Origin: Saprospiraceae bacterium
GTDB taxonomy: Bacteria; Bacteroidota; Bacteroidia; Chitinophagales; Saprospiraceae
Direction: 5' to 3'
Length of the DNA stretch: 64,000 bases
NCBI GenBank assembly: GCA_019638455.1
Contig: JAHBTU010000002.1
Location: 1,398,501-1,462,500, forward strand
In this document: piece by piece, positions 50,183-58,965 of the stretch
Layout: each line of letters starts with the position of its first letter
Position numbering within the stretch: position 1 is the stretch's first letter
Made by a program: the position numbers and the translations under genes
The notes under the pieces: model-generated
Databases searched by the model: none
What the model saw: only the letters and a program-made list of their open reading frames with translations
Told to the model about the DNA's origin: nothing

Positions 50183-50358
50183 ATAGTCAACGCAAATCAG
50201 CCCCGTCCGCTTCACTTGGCCGGGCAAGCCCCTGAGCACAGGGACTGACAAGGTGGTTTTGAACGAACGGTGCTCGCAATCCTTTGGAAATCACACAAAT
50301 CAATCAAGGAAATCCCTGCCTTGCCAACCGGCAGGTTCAAATCCTCTTTAATCTGGGT
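50183..50358. repeat. 176-bp interspersed element (family A), copy 2, inverted
   Basis: Reverse complement of the copy at 49135-49310 with few differences and exactly the same length. The two copies face each other around the methyltransferase gene. Confidence 0.85.
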
Positions 50359-50440
50359 ATAACAGCTTTTGGGAGCCTTTGAACCTCTCTGGCAGATTCA
50401 GGCGACCTGGGTTGCAGCATACTTGCAAGGAGGCCGCCAG

Positions 50441-50486
50441 GGACATCAATCAGGGTCATCTGACAAATCCAAGCGAATCAAGGTAT
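50441..50486. repeat. Interspersed repeat family B, copy 3
   Basis: GACATCAATCAGGGTCATCT, GACAAATCC and GCGAATCAAGGTAT match the copies at 23303 and 40403. It ends in TATATTTTGGC, close to a -7 box. Confidence 0.55.
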
Positions 50487-50517
50487 ATTTTGGCGCCTTT
50501 CTCCCTCACACCCAACA

Positions 50518-51087
50518 TCAGTATTCCCACCGTTTGGGCAGGCCCTCCTGCTGAGCGAGCTGCGCGGTAGGCTTGAAGGCCCAAATAAAATCAAGCAGCT
50601 CATTCAATTCGCGGCGAAACTCGATGAAATAGTCCTCGTGCAATTTTTCGGCTTTTTTCAAAATAACCGACACGCGCTTCACGACGTATGGCGCGAAAGT
50701 GTGGCTGCGGTGGGCTGGGAAGCGAAGGAGCATTTCGTTGTGCCGCCGAAACGCTTCGGCCAGCATGAAAACGACGAGACTGACCTCGCCCGATTTGTCT
50801 TTGGTGGCTTGCACATGCTCGTTGATGCGGGCGTTCCAATGCCGCAGGTCGAGCAGCAGCAGCCCGGGCGTGAGATAGAGCGCGCCTGTTGTGGGAAGAT
50901 ATCTGGCAATCTGTTGGCGCAGCTCGTCGGCACGGTCGTCGCGGGTTTCGCCGCCTTCGAGCAGTTCAAAGATGAGTTTTCTGACCAGTTTTTCATCTTT
51001 GGCCACAAGGCGAAAAAGCAGTTTGTCTTTTTCTTTGACCGGCAATCGGGCGATGGCCGCTTTGAGTTGGTCGTCAAGTTTTCGCAC
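50518..51087 (-). CDS. Conserved hypothetical cytoplasmic helical protein
   Basis: About 189 aa. It begins RKLDDQLKAAIARLPVKEKD and contains KLLFRLVAKDEKLVRKLIFE, a helical pattern (repeated LL-R-L-A-KD) known from a Bacteroidota family of unknown function. GALYLTPGLLLLDLRHWNAR and EFRRELNELLDFIWAFKPTA follow. It is highly helical, with no signal or membrane segment. The start is uncertain: ATG 51168 overlaps the start of the divergent gene. GTG 51087, directly behind a TACTTTTG box, fits the family length better. Confidence 0.65.
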   Translation of the reverse strand: MRKLDDQLKAAIARLPVKEKDKLLFRLVAKDEKLVRKLIFELLEGGETRDDRADELRQQIARYLPTTGALYLTPGLLLLDLRHWNARINEHVQATKDKSGEVSLVVFMLAEAFRRHNEMLLRFPAHRSHTFAPYVVKRVSVILKKAEKLHEDYFIEFRRELNELLDFIWAFKPTAQLAQQEGLPKRWEY

Positions 51088-51091
51088 AGGG

Positions 51092-51099
51092 CAAAAGTA
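51092..51099 (-). promoter_or_regulatory. Candidate -7 promoter box (TACTTTTG) before GTG 51087
   Basis: TACTTTTG lies four bases before the proposed GTG, which would make the transcript leaderless or nearly so. This argues for the shorter protein over the ATG at 51168. Confidence 0.3.
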
Positions 51100-51166
51100 A
51101 TGCTTGTCGCATTTTGGAAAATACAGGCTGGCAAAATCTCGTTGGTGAACTATTTTCGCCCCCAGC

Positions 51167-52369
51167 ATGAAGTCATCCCGTATCCTCTCACAAATGCCCG
51201 CGGTCGCCGCGTTAATCCTCGCCTCACTCGTGCTGCCAACCTGTGCGGACGCGCCAGCGCAATCGCTGGCTCCCTTTCATCATCCGAAGTCGCTCGGTGG
51301 TCATCCGTACCTCAGCGCCTTTCTCGACGAATATGACCAGTTTTTTGCCAACGAAATGGCACTGACACAAACGCCCGGCGCGGCGGTGGTGATCGTGAAA
51401 GACGGGCAAATCGTGTTCGCGCGCGGCTATGGCGTGAAAGTGGCTGGCACCCAAGACTCGGTGGATGCCAATACGCTGTTCAGAATCGGCTCGCTGTCAA
51501 AAGGATTCGCGGGCGTGCTGACGGGCATACTGACAGCGGACGGCCTGCTCGATTGGGATGAAAAAGTGCAAAAGCATTTCCCCCAATTCACGCTGGGCGA
51601 CCGCCAACAAGCCGCGCGTGTGCGCCTCTGGCACCTGCTGTCGCACACCACCGGGCTGCCCTACCATGCCTACACCAACCTCGTGGAGCGAGGCTACAGC
51701 ATCCGAAAAATCGTGACGGACTATTTTCCCAAAGCCCCCGTAAAAGGCAAGGAAGGCGATTTTTTCGCGTATCAGAATGCCGCGTTCAGCATCATCGAAG
51801 AAGTAATGCGCGGAGCCACCGGCAAGCCATATCAGGAACTTTTGTTTGAAAAAATACTGCGCCCGGCGGGCATGAACGCTGCCTCATGCGACTACTCCAC
51901 CATGCAATTCGCCGCCAACAGGGCGTTGCCCCACTTCAAAACCGCCGCCGGATGGAGAATCGGCGACATCACTACGCGCTATTACAACGCAGTGGCCGCC
52001 GGCGGGGTGAACGCCAGCGCCGCCGATATGGGCGCATGGCTTCAAGTGCTGCTTGGGCATCGGCCCGACATCGTCGCGGAGGCAACGCTCGACCGCGTGT
52101 TCCGCCCCGTCATCAAGACCGACAAGGAACGCCGCATTTTCCCCAACTGGCTCCAGCGCGACGCGGCTTCCTACGCGCTAGGCTGGCGGGTGTTGCAGGA
52201 TGGCACAGACACCATCATCTACCACGGCGGCTATGTGAATGGGTTCAAGGGCGAAATAGCCCTCAATCGCCGCGACGACATCGGGGTGTGCATTCTGTTC
52301 AACGCGCACTCCGAACTGAGCAGAGAGTGCATTCCCGCGTTCTTCGAGCGATGGAAGGATTGCAGATGA
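51167..52369 (+). CDS. Serine hydrolase (class C beta-lactamase fold)
   Basis: A 400-aa exported hydrolase with signal peptide MKSSRILSQMPAVAALILAS and a possible lipobox (VLPTC). The beta-lactamase/transpeptidase fold shows nucleophile motif SLSK (in FRIGSLSKGFAG), second motif YQN (FAYQNAAFSIIEEV) and third motif HGG (TIIYHGGYVNGFKG). It is predicted to cleave D-Ala-containing peptides or esters in the periplasm. It is divergent from the helical protein, whose alternative ATG overlaps this start. The PBP gene follows 193 bases downstream, so a cell-wall role is plausible. Confidence 0.85.
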   Translation: MKSSRILSQMPAVAALILASLVLPTCADAPAQSLAPFHHPKSLGGHPYLSAFLDEYDQFFANEMALTQTPGAAVVIVKDGQIVFARGYGVKVAGTQDSVDANTLFRIGSLSKGFAGVLTGILTADGLLDWDEKVQKHFPQFTLGDRQQAARVRLWHLLSHTTGLPYHAYTNLVERGYSIRKIVTDYFPKAPVKGKEGDFFAYQNAAFSIIEEVMRGATGKPYQELLFEKILRPAGMNAASCDYSTMQFAANRALPHFKTAAGWRIGDITTRYYNAVAAGGVNASAADMGAWLQVLLGHRPDIVAEATLDRVFRPVIKTDKERRIFPNWLQRDAASYALGWRVLQDGTDTIIYHGGYVNGFKGEIALNRRDDIGVCILFNAHSELSRECIPAFFERWKDCR

Positions 52370-52509
52370 GCGCCCGCCAGGAGCCGTCAAGCAATTCGTG
52401 CGGAGATTTCAATTTTTTGAAAATCAATGTTTTTGAAAAAATCTTCGTGTCTCGGCGCCGCAACGCATTAAAAGTGCCCAATGGCGTGTTAGTTAAGCCC
52501 GCATCTGAA

Positions 52510-52517
52510 TACTTTTG
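52510..52517 (+). promoter_or_regulatory. Candidate -7 promoter box (TACTTTTG) for the PBP gene
   Basis: TACTTTTG lies 45 bases upstream of the ATG at 52563. No -33 match at the usual spacing. Confidence 0.3.
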
Positions 52518-52562
52518 TGCATCCGAATCCCTCCCAAGCCATTCTTAGCACCCCTCGCGCAC

Positions 52563-55220
52563 ATGGAGCCTCAACATCTTATCTCTATCAAAGCAGCCTT
52601 GCAAGAAAAACGCGCACCGCTCTATCGCAGCATCGTTCGCTGGACCTGGCGCTTGTTGGCAGGCAGCCTTTTGGCTGTCATCATCCTGTTTTTGAGCATC
52701 AGCTTTTCCGCCATCCCCTCGTTCCGCGAGCTCGAAGACCCCAGCTCCGCATTGGCCAGCGAAGTGTTGGCCAACAACGGCGAAGTGTTGGGGCGCTATT
52801 TCATCGAGAATCGCGTCCCGGTGGCTTACGAAGACCTCAGCCCCCACCTCGTCAATGCGCTCATCGCCACGGAGGACGAGCGATTTCGGCAGCATTGCGG
52901 CATTGATGCCAAGGCTGTGGCGCGGGTAATGTTTCGCACCATCCTCATGCGCGACCAAAGCGCGGGCGGCGGCTCCACCATCACGCAGCAGCTGGCAAAA
53001 ATGCTCTATTCCGACCGCGACTTTGCGGGCATGGGCAAATTTCAAAAGACCCTCAAGTTGATATACATGAAACTCCGCGAATGGATTACGGCGGTGAAAC
53101 TGGAGCGCAGCTACACCAAAGAGGAGATATTGGCCATGTACCTCAACCAGTTCAATTTCATCAACAACGCCTACGGCATTCATGCGGCATCAGAAGTTTA
53201 TTTTGGAAAAAGCCAAGCGGATTTGAGCCTCGAGGAAGCCGCCTTGCTAATCGGGATGCTCCAAAACCCCTCTTATTTCAACCCCGTGCGCTTTCCCGAA
53301 CGCGCCATGAAACGGCGCTGGATAGTGCTGTATCAGATGTACAACAACGGCTTCATCACCAAAGAGGAATTCGACCGCGTGAAAGTGATACCACCCGACA
53401 TGAGCCGTTTCAAGCGAGTCAACTTCACCGACGACCGTGCGCCATACCTCTGCGCCGAGTTGAAAAAAGATTTGGCCCGCATCCTCGACGCGCCCGAAAG
53501 CCGCCGCCCCGATGGCTCCAAATACAACATCTACAAGGACGGCCTTCGCATCTACACCACCATTGACCCAGTGTATCAGCAACACGCCGAGGCCGCCATG
53601 CAAGAGCACATGAAAAAACTCCAAGAGCGATTTTTCCAAGTCTGGAAAAACCGCGACCCGTGGGCCTACCGCACGGGCGATACCTCTCCAAAGGAAATCG
53701 AGATACGCAAGGAATCGCTCTGGGATAGGGTGCGCGAAAGCGAGCGATACCAAAACATCCGCCCACAATTTTTCGATGCCATCACCAAGCGCGTGCAGCA
53801 GAAATACGACTTCGAGCTGCGCGATGCCGACATCAAGCGTATGTTGGAAGAAGAAAAAACGGCGGGCGCGCTCAGCAAAATGATAACGGATGGCTACGTC
53901 ACCCCTGAGCAAGCATCCGTCTATCGCCGCATCATGAATGGGCCAGAGTGGTCAGAAATCAAGACGCAGTATCGCGCCCTGCAAGCAGCGGCCAAAAAGG
54001 CCTTCGACACCAAAGTGCCAATGGCGGTTTTTTCGTGGGACAGCCCCAATTTTGAAAAAACGGTGGTCATGTCGCCTATGGACAGCCTGCGCTACCATCG
54101 GATGCACCTGCAAGCAGGCATCCTCGCCATGGACCCCTCCACCAGCGAGGTGAAAGCATGGGTAGGCGGCATTCATTTCAAGCATTTTCAGTTCGACCAC
54201 ATCCGCACCGACCGACAGGTAGGCTCCACGTTCAAGCCCTTCGTGTATGCCACCGCTATCGCGCAGCAGCACATCAGCCCGTGCTTTTCCGTCTATGACC
54301 AACCAGTGACCATCCCGGCGCGGTATCAGAATTTTACGAACATCACCGACTGGACACCCAAAAACGCCACCAACTCATACTCCGGTGCCCGGCTCACGCT
54401 CAAGGAGGCCCTCAAAAACTCGGTGAACTCCATCAGCACCTATTTGATGAAACAAATGGGCGACACCGAGCCTGTGCGCGGTCTTTGCAACAACATGGGC
54501 ATCGACTCCTCGCTCGGCCCCAACGGCCGCTATCGCATACCGAAACAACCATCCATCTGTCTCGGCGTCGCCGACCTGACGGTGTGGGAAATGACTGCCG
54601 CTTATGCCACCTTCGCAAACAAAGGCGTGTACGGGACTCCTTATGTCATTCGGGAAATCAGGGACAAAAACGGTCGCCGCATCTACAGCTCGTTGCCGGA
54701 AGAGCGCCCGGCCCTGCCGCCCAACGCCAATTATGTGATGCTCGAAATGTTGAAATACAATGTGACCGGCGCACCCGGTGTCAACACCCTCAAAAGCGAG
54801 GTGGGCGGTAAGACGGGTACCACGCAAAACCAGACCGATGCTTGGTTCATGGGTGTGACACCGCGCCTCGTGGTAGGCACATGGGTCGGCGGCGAAGACC
54901 GCTGGATTCGTTTCACCACGCTCTCCGACGGTCAAGGCTCTCGCATGGCCCGACCTATTTTCGCCGGGTTCATCAGTCGTTTGGAAAAAGACCCCAACTC
55001 GGGCTACGATTTCAACGCTCGTTTTGTGCGCCCGCCGGGCGATTTGGGCATAGAGACCAACTGTGCCAATTACACGGACGGCGCCGCGCCGCCCACGCGA
55101 GACGAGGAGTTCTACCCAGACAATTACAAGGACATCTACAACGACGAACTCGATGAGGAGAGAGCCGTGCCGGGCAAGAAAAAGCGACCCGACGATACAT
55201 TTGGCGACCAGATACGTTGA
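52563..55220 (+). CDS. mrcA: Class A penicillin-binding protein (PBP1A-type)
   Basis: An 885-aa bifunctional peptidoglycan synthase. The start at 52563 gives a short cytoplasmic segment and one membrane helix (LLAGSLLAVIILFLSISFSA). The GT51 glycosyltransferase motifs are present: IATEDERFRQHCGIDAKAVA, GGSTITQQLAKMLYS and RSYTKEEILAMYLNQFNF. The transpeptidase domain has STFK (VGSTFKPFVYATAI), NSVNSI as the SxN motif and GKTGTTQNQTDAWF as KTG. The tail ends with acidic and lysine-rich residues. It polymerises and cross-links glycan strands outside the inner membrane. Confidence 0.95.
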   Translation: MEPQHLISIKAALQEKRAPLYRSIVRWTWRLLAGSLLAVIILFLSISFSAIPSFRELEDPSSALASEVLANNGEVLGRYFIENRVPVAYEDLSPHLVNALIATEDERFRQHCGIDAKAVARVMFRTILMRDQSAGGGSTITQQLAKMLYSDRDFAGMGKFQKTLKLIYMKLREWITAVKLERSYTKEEILAMYLNQFNFINNAYGIHAASEVYFGKSQADLSLEEAALLIGMLQNPSYFNPVRFPERAMKRRWIVLYQMYNNGFITKEEFDRVKVIPPDMSRFKRVNFTDDRAPYLCAELKKDLARILDAPESRRPDGSKYNIYKDGLRIYTTIDPVYQQHAEAAMQEHMKKLQERFFQVWKNRDPWAYRTGDTSPKEIEIRKESLWDRVRESERYQNIRPQFFDAITKRVQQKYDFELRDADIKRMLEEEKTAGALSKMITDGYVTPEQASVYRRIMNGPEWSEIKTQYRALQAAAKKAFDTKVPMAVFSWDSPNFEKTVVMSPMDSLRYHRMHLQAGILAMDPSTSEVKAWVGGIHFKHFQFDHIRTDRQVGSTFKPFVYATAIAQQHISPCFSVYDQPVTIPARYQNFTNITDWTPKNATNSYSGARLTLKEALKNSVNSISTYLMKQMGDTEPVRGLCNNMGIDSSLGPNGRYRIPKQPSICLGVADLTVWEMTAAYATFANKGVYGTPYVIREIRDKNGRRIYSSLPEERPALPPNANYVMLEMLKYNVTGAPGVNTLKSEVGGKTGTTQNQTDAWFMGVTPRLVVGTWVGGEDRWIRFTTLSDGQGSRMARPIFAGFISRLEKDPNSGYDFNARFVRPPGDLGIETNCANYTDGAAPPTRDEEFYPDNYKDIYNDELDEERAVPGKKKRPDDTFGDQIR

Positions 55221-55253
55221 GAGGTGTCTTCTTCACTTCGCCTTTAACGTACG

Positions 55254-55310
55254 GGACTTGTTGCAGCGGAGGGCTTGCTCTTCACCAAAGCCCTCCACCG
55301 CCACAAGTCT
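55254..55310. repeat. 57-bp hairpin repeat (family C), copy 3
   Basis: GGACTTGTTGCAGCGGAGGG and CCCTCCACCGCCACAAGTCT pair. It is more diverged than copies 1 and 2 and is preceded by TTTAACGTACG, which also appears as TTTTAGCGTACGA near 16714. Confidence 0.8.
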
Positions 55311-56616
55311 ATTTTTTGAAGCCCTCCAAACCCAGCCTTACGAACCGCCCTTTCGCTACCGCGCAAAGCGGGCGCAACGCGGTGCCGTTCCATTCGCCGA
55401 ACACCTCCACAGCGTGCCCGCCGCTCAACGCGAGCAACCGCCATCCCTCGTTGCCCTTCACTTGGAGGCGAAGCAACTTTCCTTGCCTGTCAACGATAAA
55501 AAAAATCTCTCCCTGCTTCAAAGCGACAACGGCGCTGAAGGCCGCCGGAAAAATCTGTAGCCACGGCTGCGCGGCCAATGCAGCGGCATAGACCCGCGTG
55601 AAAGCGTCGAAATCTGCGAATCCAGCCAGTGTTTCCATCTTTTTTTCCACTCGGACGAAATCGCCAACAGCCAACGCACGCAGCGGACAGGCAGAAGGGT
55701 AGAACGCAAGTGTGCCCTGCTCAAAGCTGCCCGGCTGAAGGCCAGCGGGAAAACCACCGCCGCCAAACGCAAACTCAAGCAACAAGGCGTGGCGCTTCGT
55801 CGTGCCTCCCAACAGCCAAGTGCGGCGCTCCATCAGTTGTTCCTCCAACGGTTCCTCCACTTGGCTAAGCACCACCCACACGTCGTGCACTCGTTCGCCA
55901 TTGGCCAGCACCTCTTCCTTTTTGTTGTGGATGCCGATGAAATTTTGCAGGTCGTGGAGCAATGCCTCAGGCATCGCTGCCCGATTGCGGAAAGCACGCA
56001 CGGCGAGGTAGCAACTCGCCAAGGTTGCAGTTGTTTGTTCCGCCCAATCAGGCGATGACGCGGGCACCCGAGCGAGCAGGCGCAGGGTTCGGCTGAGGCC
56101 GGTCATGGAAGCATCGGCCATGCGTGCGGCGATGCCCTCATGCCACTGCGGATGCTCCGACACCACCGTTGCGAGACCGCGTCGGGCAGTGTCGAGCAGC
56201 CAGGCCTCCAAGTCGTCCATGCCGTTGGCGGCGCGTTCGAGGCGTTCCAATCGGCGTTGCTGCGGGTGTGCCGAGGCTTCGGTGGCGGCATTTTTGAGCG
56301 GGGTGGCAGTCGCGCCCTCCAGCAAGGAGCCTGCCCATTCGGGCAATTGGACGGCGGGCACGAAGGCTTGCTCACCCTCCCGGTCAAAAAGCAGATAGAG
56401 CGCCTGCGCGTGGATGCAGGGTTTGGGCTGAAAAGGGCAGGAGCAGCGAAACAGTTTTTTTTCCAGATGCGCCACCACGTTGTGGAGCACGTTTTCGCCG
56501 ACGCACATTTCGGCAAAAATGATTTTTTCAAAGATGAATTTTTTTTGGAAAAAAACAGACTGGGCAAGCAGGCCTGCCCGAGGAAAGAGCGGTTCGATGT
56601 ATGTTGTTTTTTTCAA
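55309..56616 (-). CDS. SWIM zinc-finger protein, translationally coupled to rsmA
   Basis: A 435-aa cytoplasmic protein. The SWIM-type zinc finger appears as RCSCPFQPKPCIHAQALYLL (CxC...CxH). The rest is helical with a beta-rich end (LRLQVKGNEGWRLLALSGGH), no enzyme motif and no known partner. It shares the layout of the SWIM proteins that sit with MoxR/VWA genes, but those are absent here. The start is taken as TTG 56616: TTGA overlaps the rsmA stop (TGA), a usual coupling. No ATG suits, since the ATG at 56664 lies inside rsmA. An ATG further in (MCVGENVLHN) would still keep the finger. Confidence 0.68.
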   Translation of the reverse strand: MKKTTYIEPLFPRAGLLAQSVFFQKKFIFEKIIFAEMCVGENVLHNVVAHLEKKLFRCSCPFQPKPCIHAQALYLLFDREGEQAFVPAVQLPEWAGSLLEGATATPLKNAATEASAHPQQRRLERLERAANGMDDLEAWLLDTARRGLATVVSEHPQWHEGIAARMADASMTGLSRTLRLLARVPASSPDWAEQTTATLASCYLAVRAFRNRAAMPEALLHDLQNFIGIHNKKEEVLANGERVHDVWVVLSQVEEPLEEQLMERRTWLLGGTTKRHALLLEFAFGGGGFPAGLQPGSFEQGTLAFYPSACPLRALAVGDFVRVEKKMETLAGFADFDAFTRVYAAALAAQPWLQIFPAAFSAVVALKQGEIFFIVDRQGKLLRLQVKGNEGWRLLALSGGHAVEVFGEWNGTALRPLCAVAKGRFVRLGLEGFKK

Positions 56617-57389
56617 GAATCGCCGTTGGAAATCTCGTTTGCCAATCGCACATATTCCTCCCAACCCAGTTGCTCCGGGCGTTTTTCAAAAAAAGGGTCG
56701 TTCATCAGTTTTTCCTGCTGAAAAAAGGGTTTTAGCGTGTTGCGAAGCATTTTGCGGCGCTGGTTGAACGCCGTTTTCACGATGTTTTTGAACAAACGCT
56801 CATCGCAGCCCAGTTCAAACTGCTCTTTTCGGGTGAGGCGTATCACCGCCGACAACACCTTCGGAGGCGGGTTGAAAGAGCCTCGCTCCACCGTGAAGAG
56901 ATACTCCGTGCGGTAGAACGCCTGCATCAGCACACTCGTGATGCCGTACACCTTTGAGCCGGGTTTCGATACCACGCGGTCGGCCACTTCTTTTTGGAAC
57001 ATTCCGACCATTTCGGGGATTTGGTGGCGGCAATCCAGCATTTTGAAAAGTATTTGGGTGGAAATGTTGTAGGGGAAATTCCCGATGAGGCAAAATTCAT
57101 CGTTCCCAAAGAGTGCCTTCAGGTCAACGTCGAGAAAATCCGCCGCCACAAGGTGCTCCGTCAGTGCCGGGTAGTTTTTTTTCAAAAAATCCACCATGTC
57201 GCGGTCGGCCTCCACCGCAAAAGTCGCATACTCCGAATGGGCCAGTAGGTGCTTGGTCAGCATGCCCATGCCGGGGCCGACCTCCAACACACGCCCCGTG
57301 CGGGTGGCCTGCTGGAGGCTATTGGCGATGCGTGCTGCGATGGCATCGTGTTTAAGAAAGTGCTGACCGTAGGATTTTTTTGCTTGCAT
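56613..57389 (-). CDS. rsmA: RsmA: 16S rRNA (adenine1518/1519-N6)-dimethyltransferase
   Basis: A 258-aa KsgA/RsmA enzyme that dimethylates two adenines in 16S rRNA helix 45. It begins MQAKKSYGQHFLKHDAIAAR, the typical KSYGQHFL opening. SAM motif GRVLEVGPGMGMLTKHLLA, motif IV GNFPYNIS and C-terminal region TAFNQRRKMLRNTLKP are all present. The length is normal. The SWIM-finger gene starts inside its stop codon. The next gene upstream is the O-antigen ligase, 37 bases away. Confidence 0.95.
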   Translation of the reverse strand: MQAKKSYGQHFLKHDAIAARIANSLQQATRTGRVLEVGPGMGMLTKHLLAHSEYATFAVEADRDMVDFLKKNYPALTEHLVAADFLDVDLKALFGNDEFCLIGNFPYNISTQILFKMLDCRHQIPEMVGMFQKEVADRVVSKPGSKVYGITSVLMQAFYRTEYLFTVERGSFNPPPKVLSAVIRLTRKEQFELGCDERLFKNIVKTAFNQRRKMLRNTLKPFFQQEKLMNDPFFEKRPEQLGWEEYVRLANEISNGDS

Positions 57390-57426
57390 ACCTTGCGTTA
57401 GCTAAATGGTTGTGTGCGTCTGAATT

Positions 57427-58749
57427 TTAAGCACTTTCGCCGCCCTCCGCCATTTTCATGAACCAAAGGGTGAAAAAAAGATAAAAGGCCACGCCAATCG
57501 CTGTTTCGATGGTATATTCCACCATGAATGAGCTGAGGACGAGGATTTGGAAGGTTGAAAACAAAAAAAAGCGTCGGTGCAAAGAGGTTGCCAAAGGAGC
57601 GAAAAAAGCGACGAGACTCAGCGCCAAGCCAAACACCCCTGTTCCGGCCAAGATATAGAGAAATTGGTTGTGCGGCAATTTGGGTTCTTTGCTGTATTGG
57701 GGATATTGCTCCCTCGTCACGCGCTGCACTTCCGTCGGCAAATCGCCAGTGCCAACTCCGAACACCGGGTTTGCCCGCCACAAGTGCCAACCAGTATGGA
57801 GCGAAACGATGCGCTCGGCATCCGAGTAGGTGCCACCCGTGTTTTGTTGGTATTGCTGCCAATCCCATATCATGTAGTGGATGCGCATCCGAAAGCTGGG
57901 CAGGGTCTTCATGGCCACGATTGGTGCGGCCACCACGATGCCCAGCGCCACTGCGCCCACGACCCAGCGCCGGGTGTGCCAGACATACCAGCCCAGCCCA
58001 AAAAAAAGCATCGCATAAAGCCCCAGAATGCCGCTCCTGACAGACAGAACATGGATGAAGAGGAACAAAAACACCGTCGTGGCCGCCAATGCCCAGCGTT
58101 CGCGGGGGTTGCGCCAATAAAATCCCTCTGCCCAAAGCCACGCCCCTGACACAATGCCTATCGCCAAAATCAGGCTGAACCGAATGTGACTACGAGGCAC
58201 GGGAATAGGGTCGCCGCGCCCGATACCAGCCACGATTTCGTGAAAATGGAGGGCGAAATGGAAGGCGATGCCGAGGCAGACAAGGAGCAACATCCAAACG
58301 AACGCATACAACACGAGGCGCAACTGGCGCCCGCTCAACGGGGGCAGGTTGGCAAACACCCACGGCAGCACGAGAAAAGGCAAGCGGGTCTGTACCCTCC
58401 TCAGCCAGTAGGCCGAATCGGCTGACCAAAAGTAACTCAACGTTGGCGCCACCAAGAGCAGCAAGAGGAAGGCAAGTGGCGGTCGTTGGAAAAGTCGTCG
58501 GAACGACCACATGAGTATCTGCCGCCACGCCGCCACGGTCCGCGCATCGCGCACGATGCCTTGCTGCCGGCAACTGACGGCACTTTGCCACAAGCCTACC
58601 GCCACCAATCCCCACATGCTGATGGAGAGCAAAAATGGAGAAAGCATCATGCTCGCTATCAGCAGGCAAGCGAAAAAAATGGTGAGTGCCTGCCGGGCTT
58701 CGGGGCCGTTAGGCGCTTGTTTGCTTTTGTTTAGAAAATTGAATTTCAA
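57427..58749 (-). CDS. O-antigen ligase family membrane protein (WaaL/Wzy-like)
   Basis: A 440-aa protein with about eleven membrane helices. The Wzy_C-type periplasmic loop has PVPRSHIRFSLILAIGIVSG and the conserved segment GVGTGDLPTEVQRVTREQYP then LPHNQFLYILAGTGVFGL. These proteins join or polymerise surface polysaccharides at the periplasmic face using lipid-linked sugars. The start at 58749 is the first ATG; TATCTTTG lies 24 bases upstream. It is the first gene of a run with rsmA and the SWIM gene. Confidence 0.85.
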   Translation of the reverse strand: MKFNFLNKSKQAPNGPEARQALTIFFACLLIASMMLSPFLLSISMWGLVAVGLWQSAVSCRQQGIVRDARTVAAWRQILMWSFRRLFQRPPLAFLLLLLVAPTLSYFWSADSAYWLRRVQTRLPFLVLPWVFANLPPLSGRQLRLVLYAFVWMLLLVCLGIAFHFALHFHEIVAGIGRGDPIPVPRSHIRFSLILAIGIVSGAWLWAEGFYWRNPRERWALAATTVFLFLFIHVLSVRSGILGLYAMLFFGLGWYVWHTRRWVVGAVALGIVVAAPIVAMKTLPSFRMRIHYMIWDWQQYQQNTGGTYSDAERIVSLHTGWHLWRANPVFGVGTGDLPTEVQRVTREQYPQYSKEPKLPHNQFLYILAGTGVFGLALSLVAFFAPLATSLHRRFFLFSTFQILVLSSFMVEYTIETAIGVAFYLFFTLWFMKMAEGGESA

Positions 58750-58772
58750 CGAATTGTTGCAAGTTGAGAAGG

Positions 58773-58780
58773 CAAAGATA
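58773..58780 (-). promoter_or_regulatory. Candidate -7 promoter box (TATCTTTG) before the O-antigen ligase
   Basis: TATCTTTG lies 24 bases upstream of the ATG at 58749 and directly abuts the family A element (58782). The element could therefore bring or break the upstream part of the promoter. Confidence 0.35.
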
Positions 58781-58781
58781 T

Positions 58782-58936
58782 GCCCAGATTAAAGAGGATT
58801 TTAAGATTCCCTTGATTGATTTGCATGATTTTCAAAGGATTGCGAGGACCGTTCGTTCAAAACCACCTTGTCAGCCCCTGTACTCAGGGGCTTGCCCGGC
58901 CAAGTGAAGCGGACGGGGCTGATTTGCGTTGACTAT
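58782..58936. repeat. 155-bp interspersed element (family A), copy 3
   Basis: Same orientation as copy 1 (49135), with about 20 bases deleted near the left (the CCTGCC...GGCAGG hairpin is missing). Its inner CCCCTGTACTCAGGGG is a perfect hairpin. It lies between the divergent O-antigen ligase and lipoprotein-methyltransferase genes. Confidence 0.85.
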
Positions 58937-58965
58937 GCGCAGCCTGACGAGTCGCTGAACTTCCC

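Larger units (their letters stand above)
50040..50517. other. Intergenic region with family A and B elements side by side
   Basis: It contains family A copy 2 (50183-50358) and family B copy 3 (50441-50486). Around 50145, GATTTTGCCACAAAGTCGC resembles part of family E. No gene was seen in the 478 bases. Confidence 0.5.
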
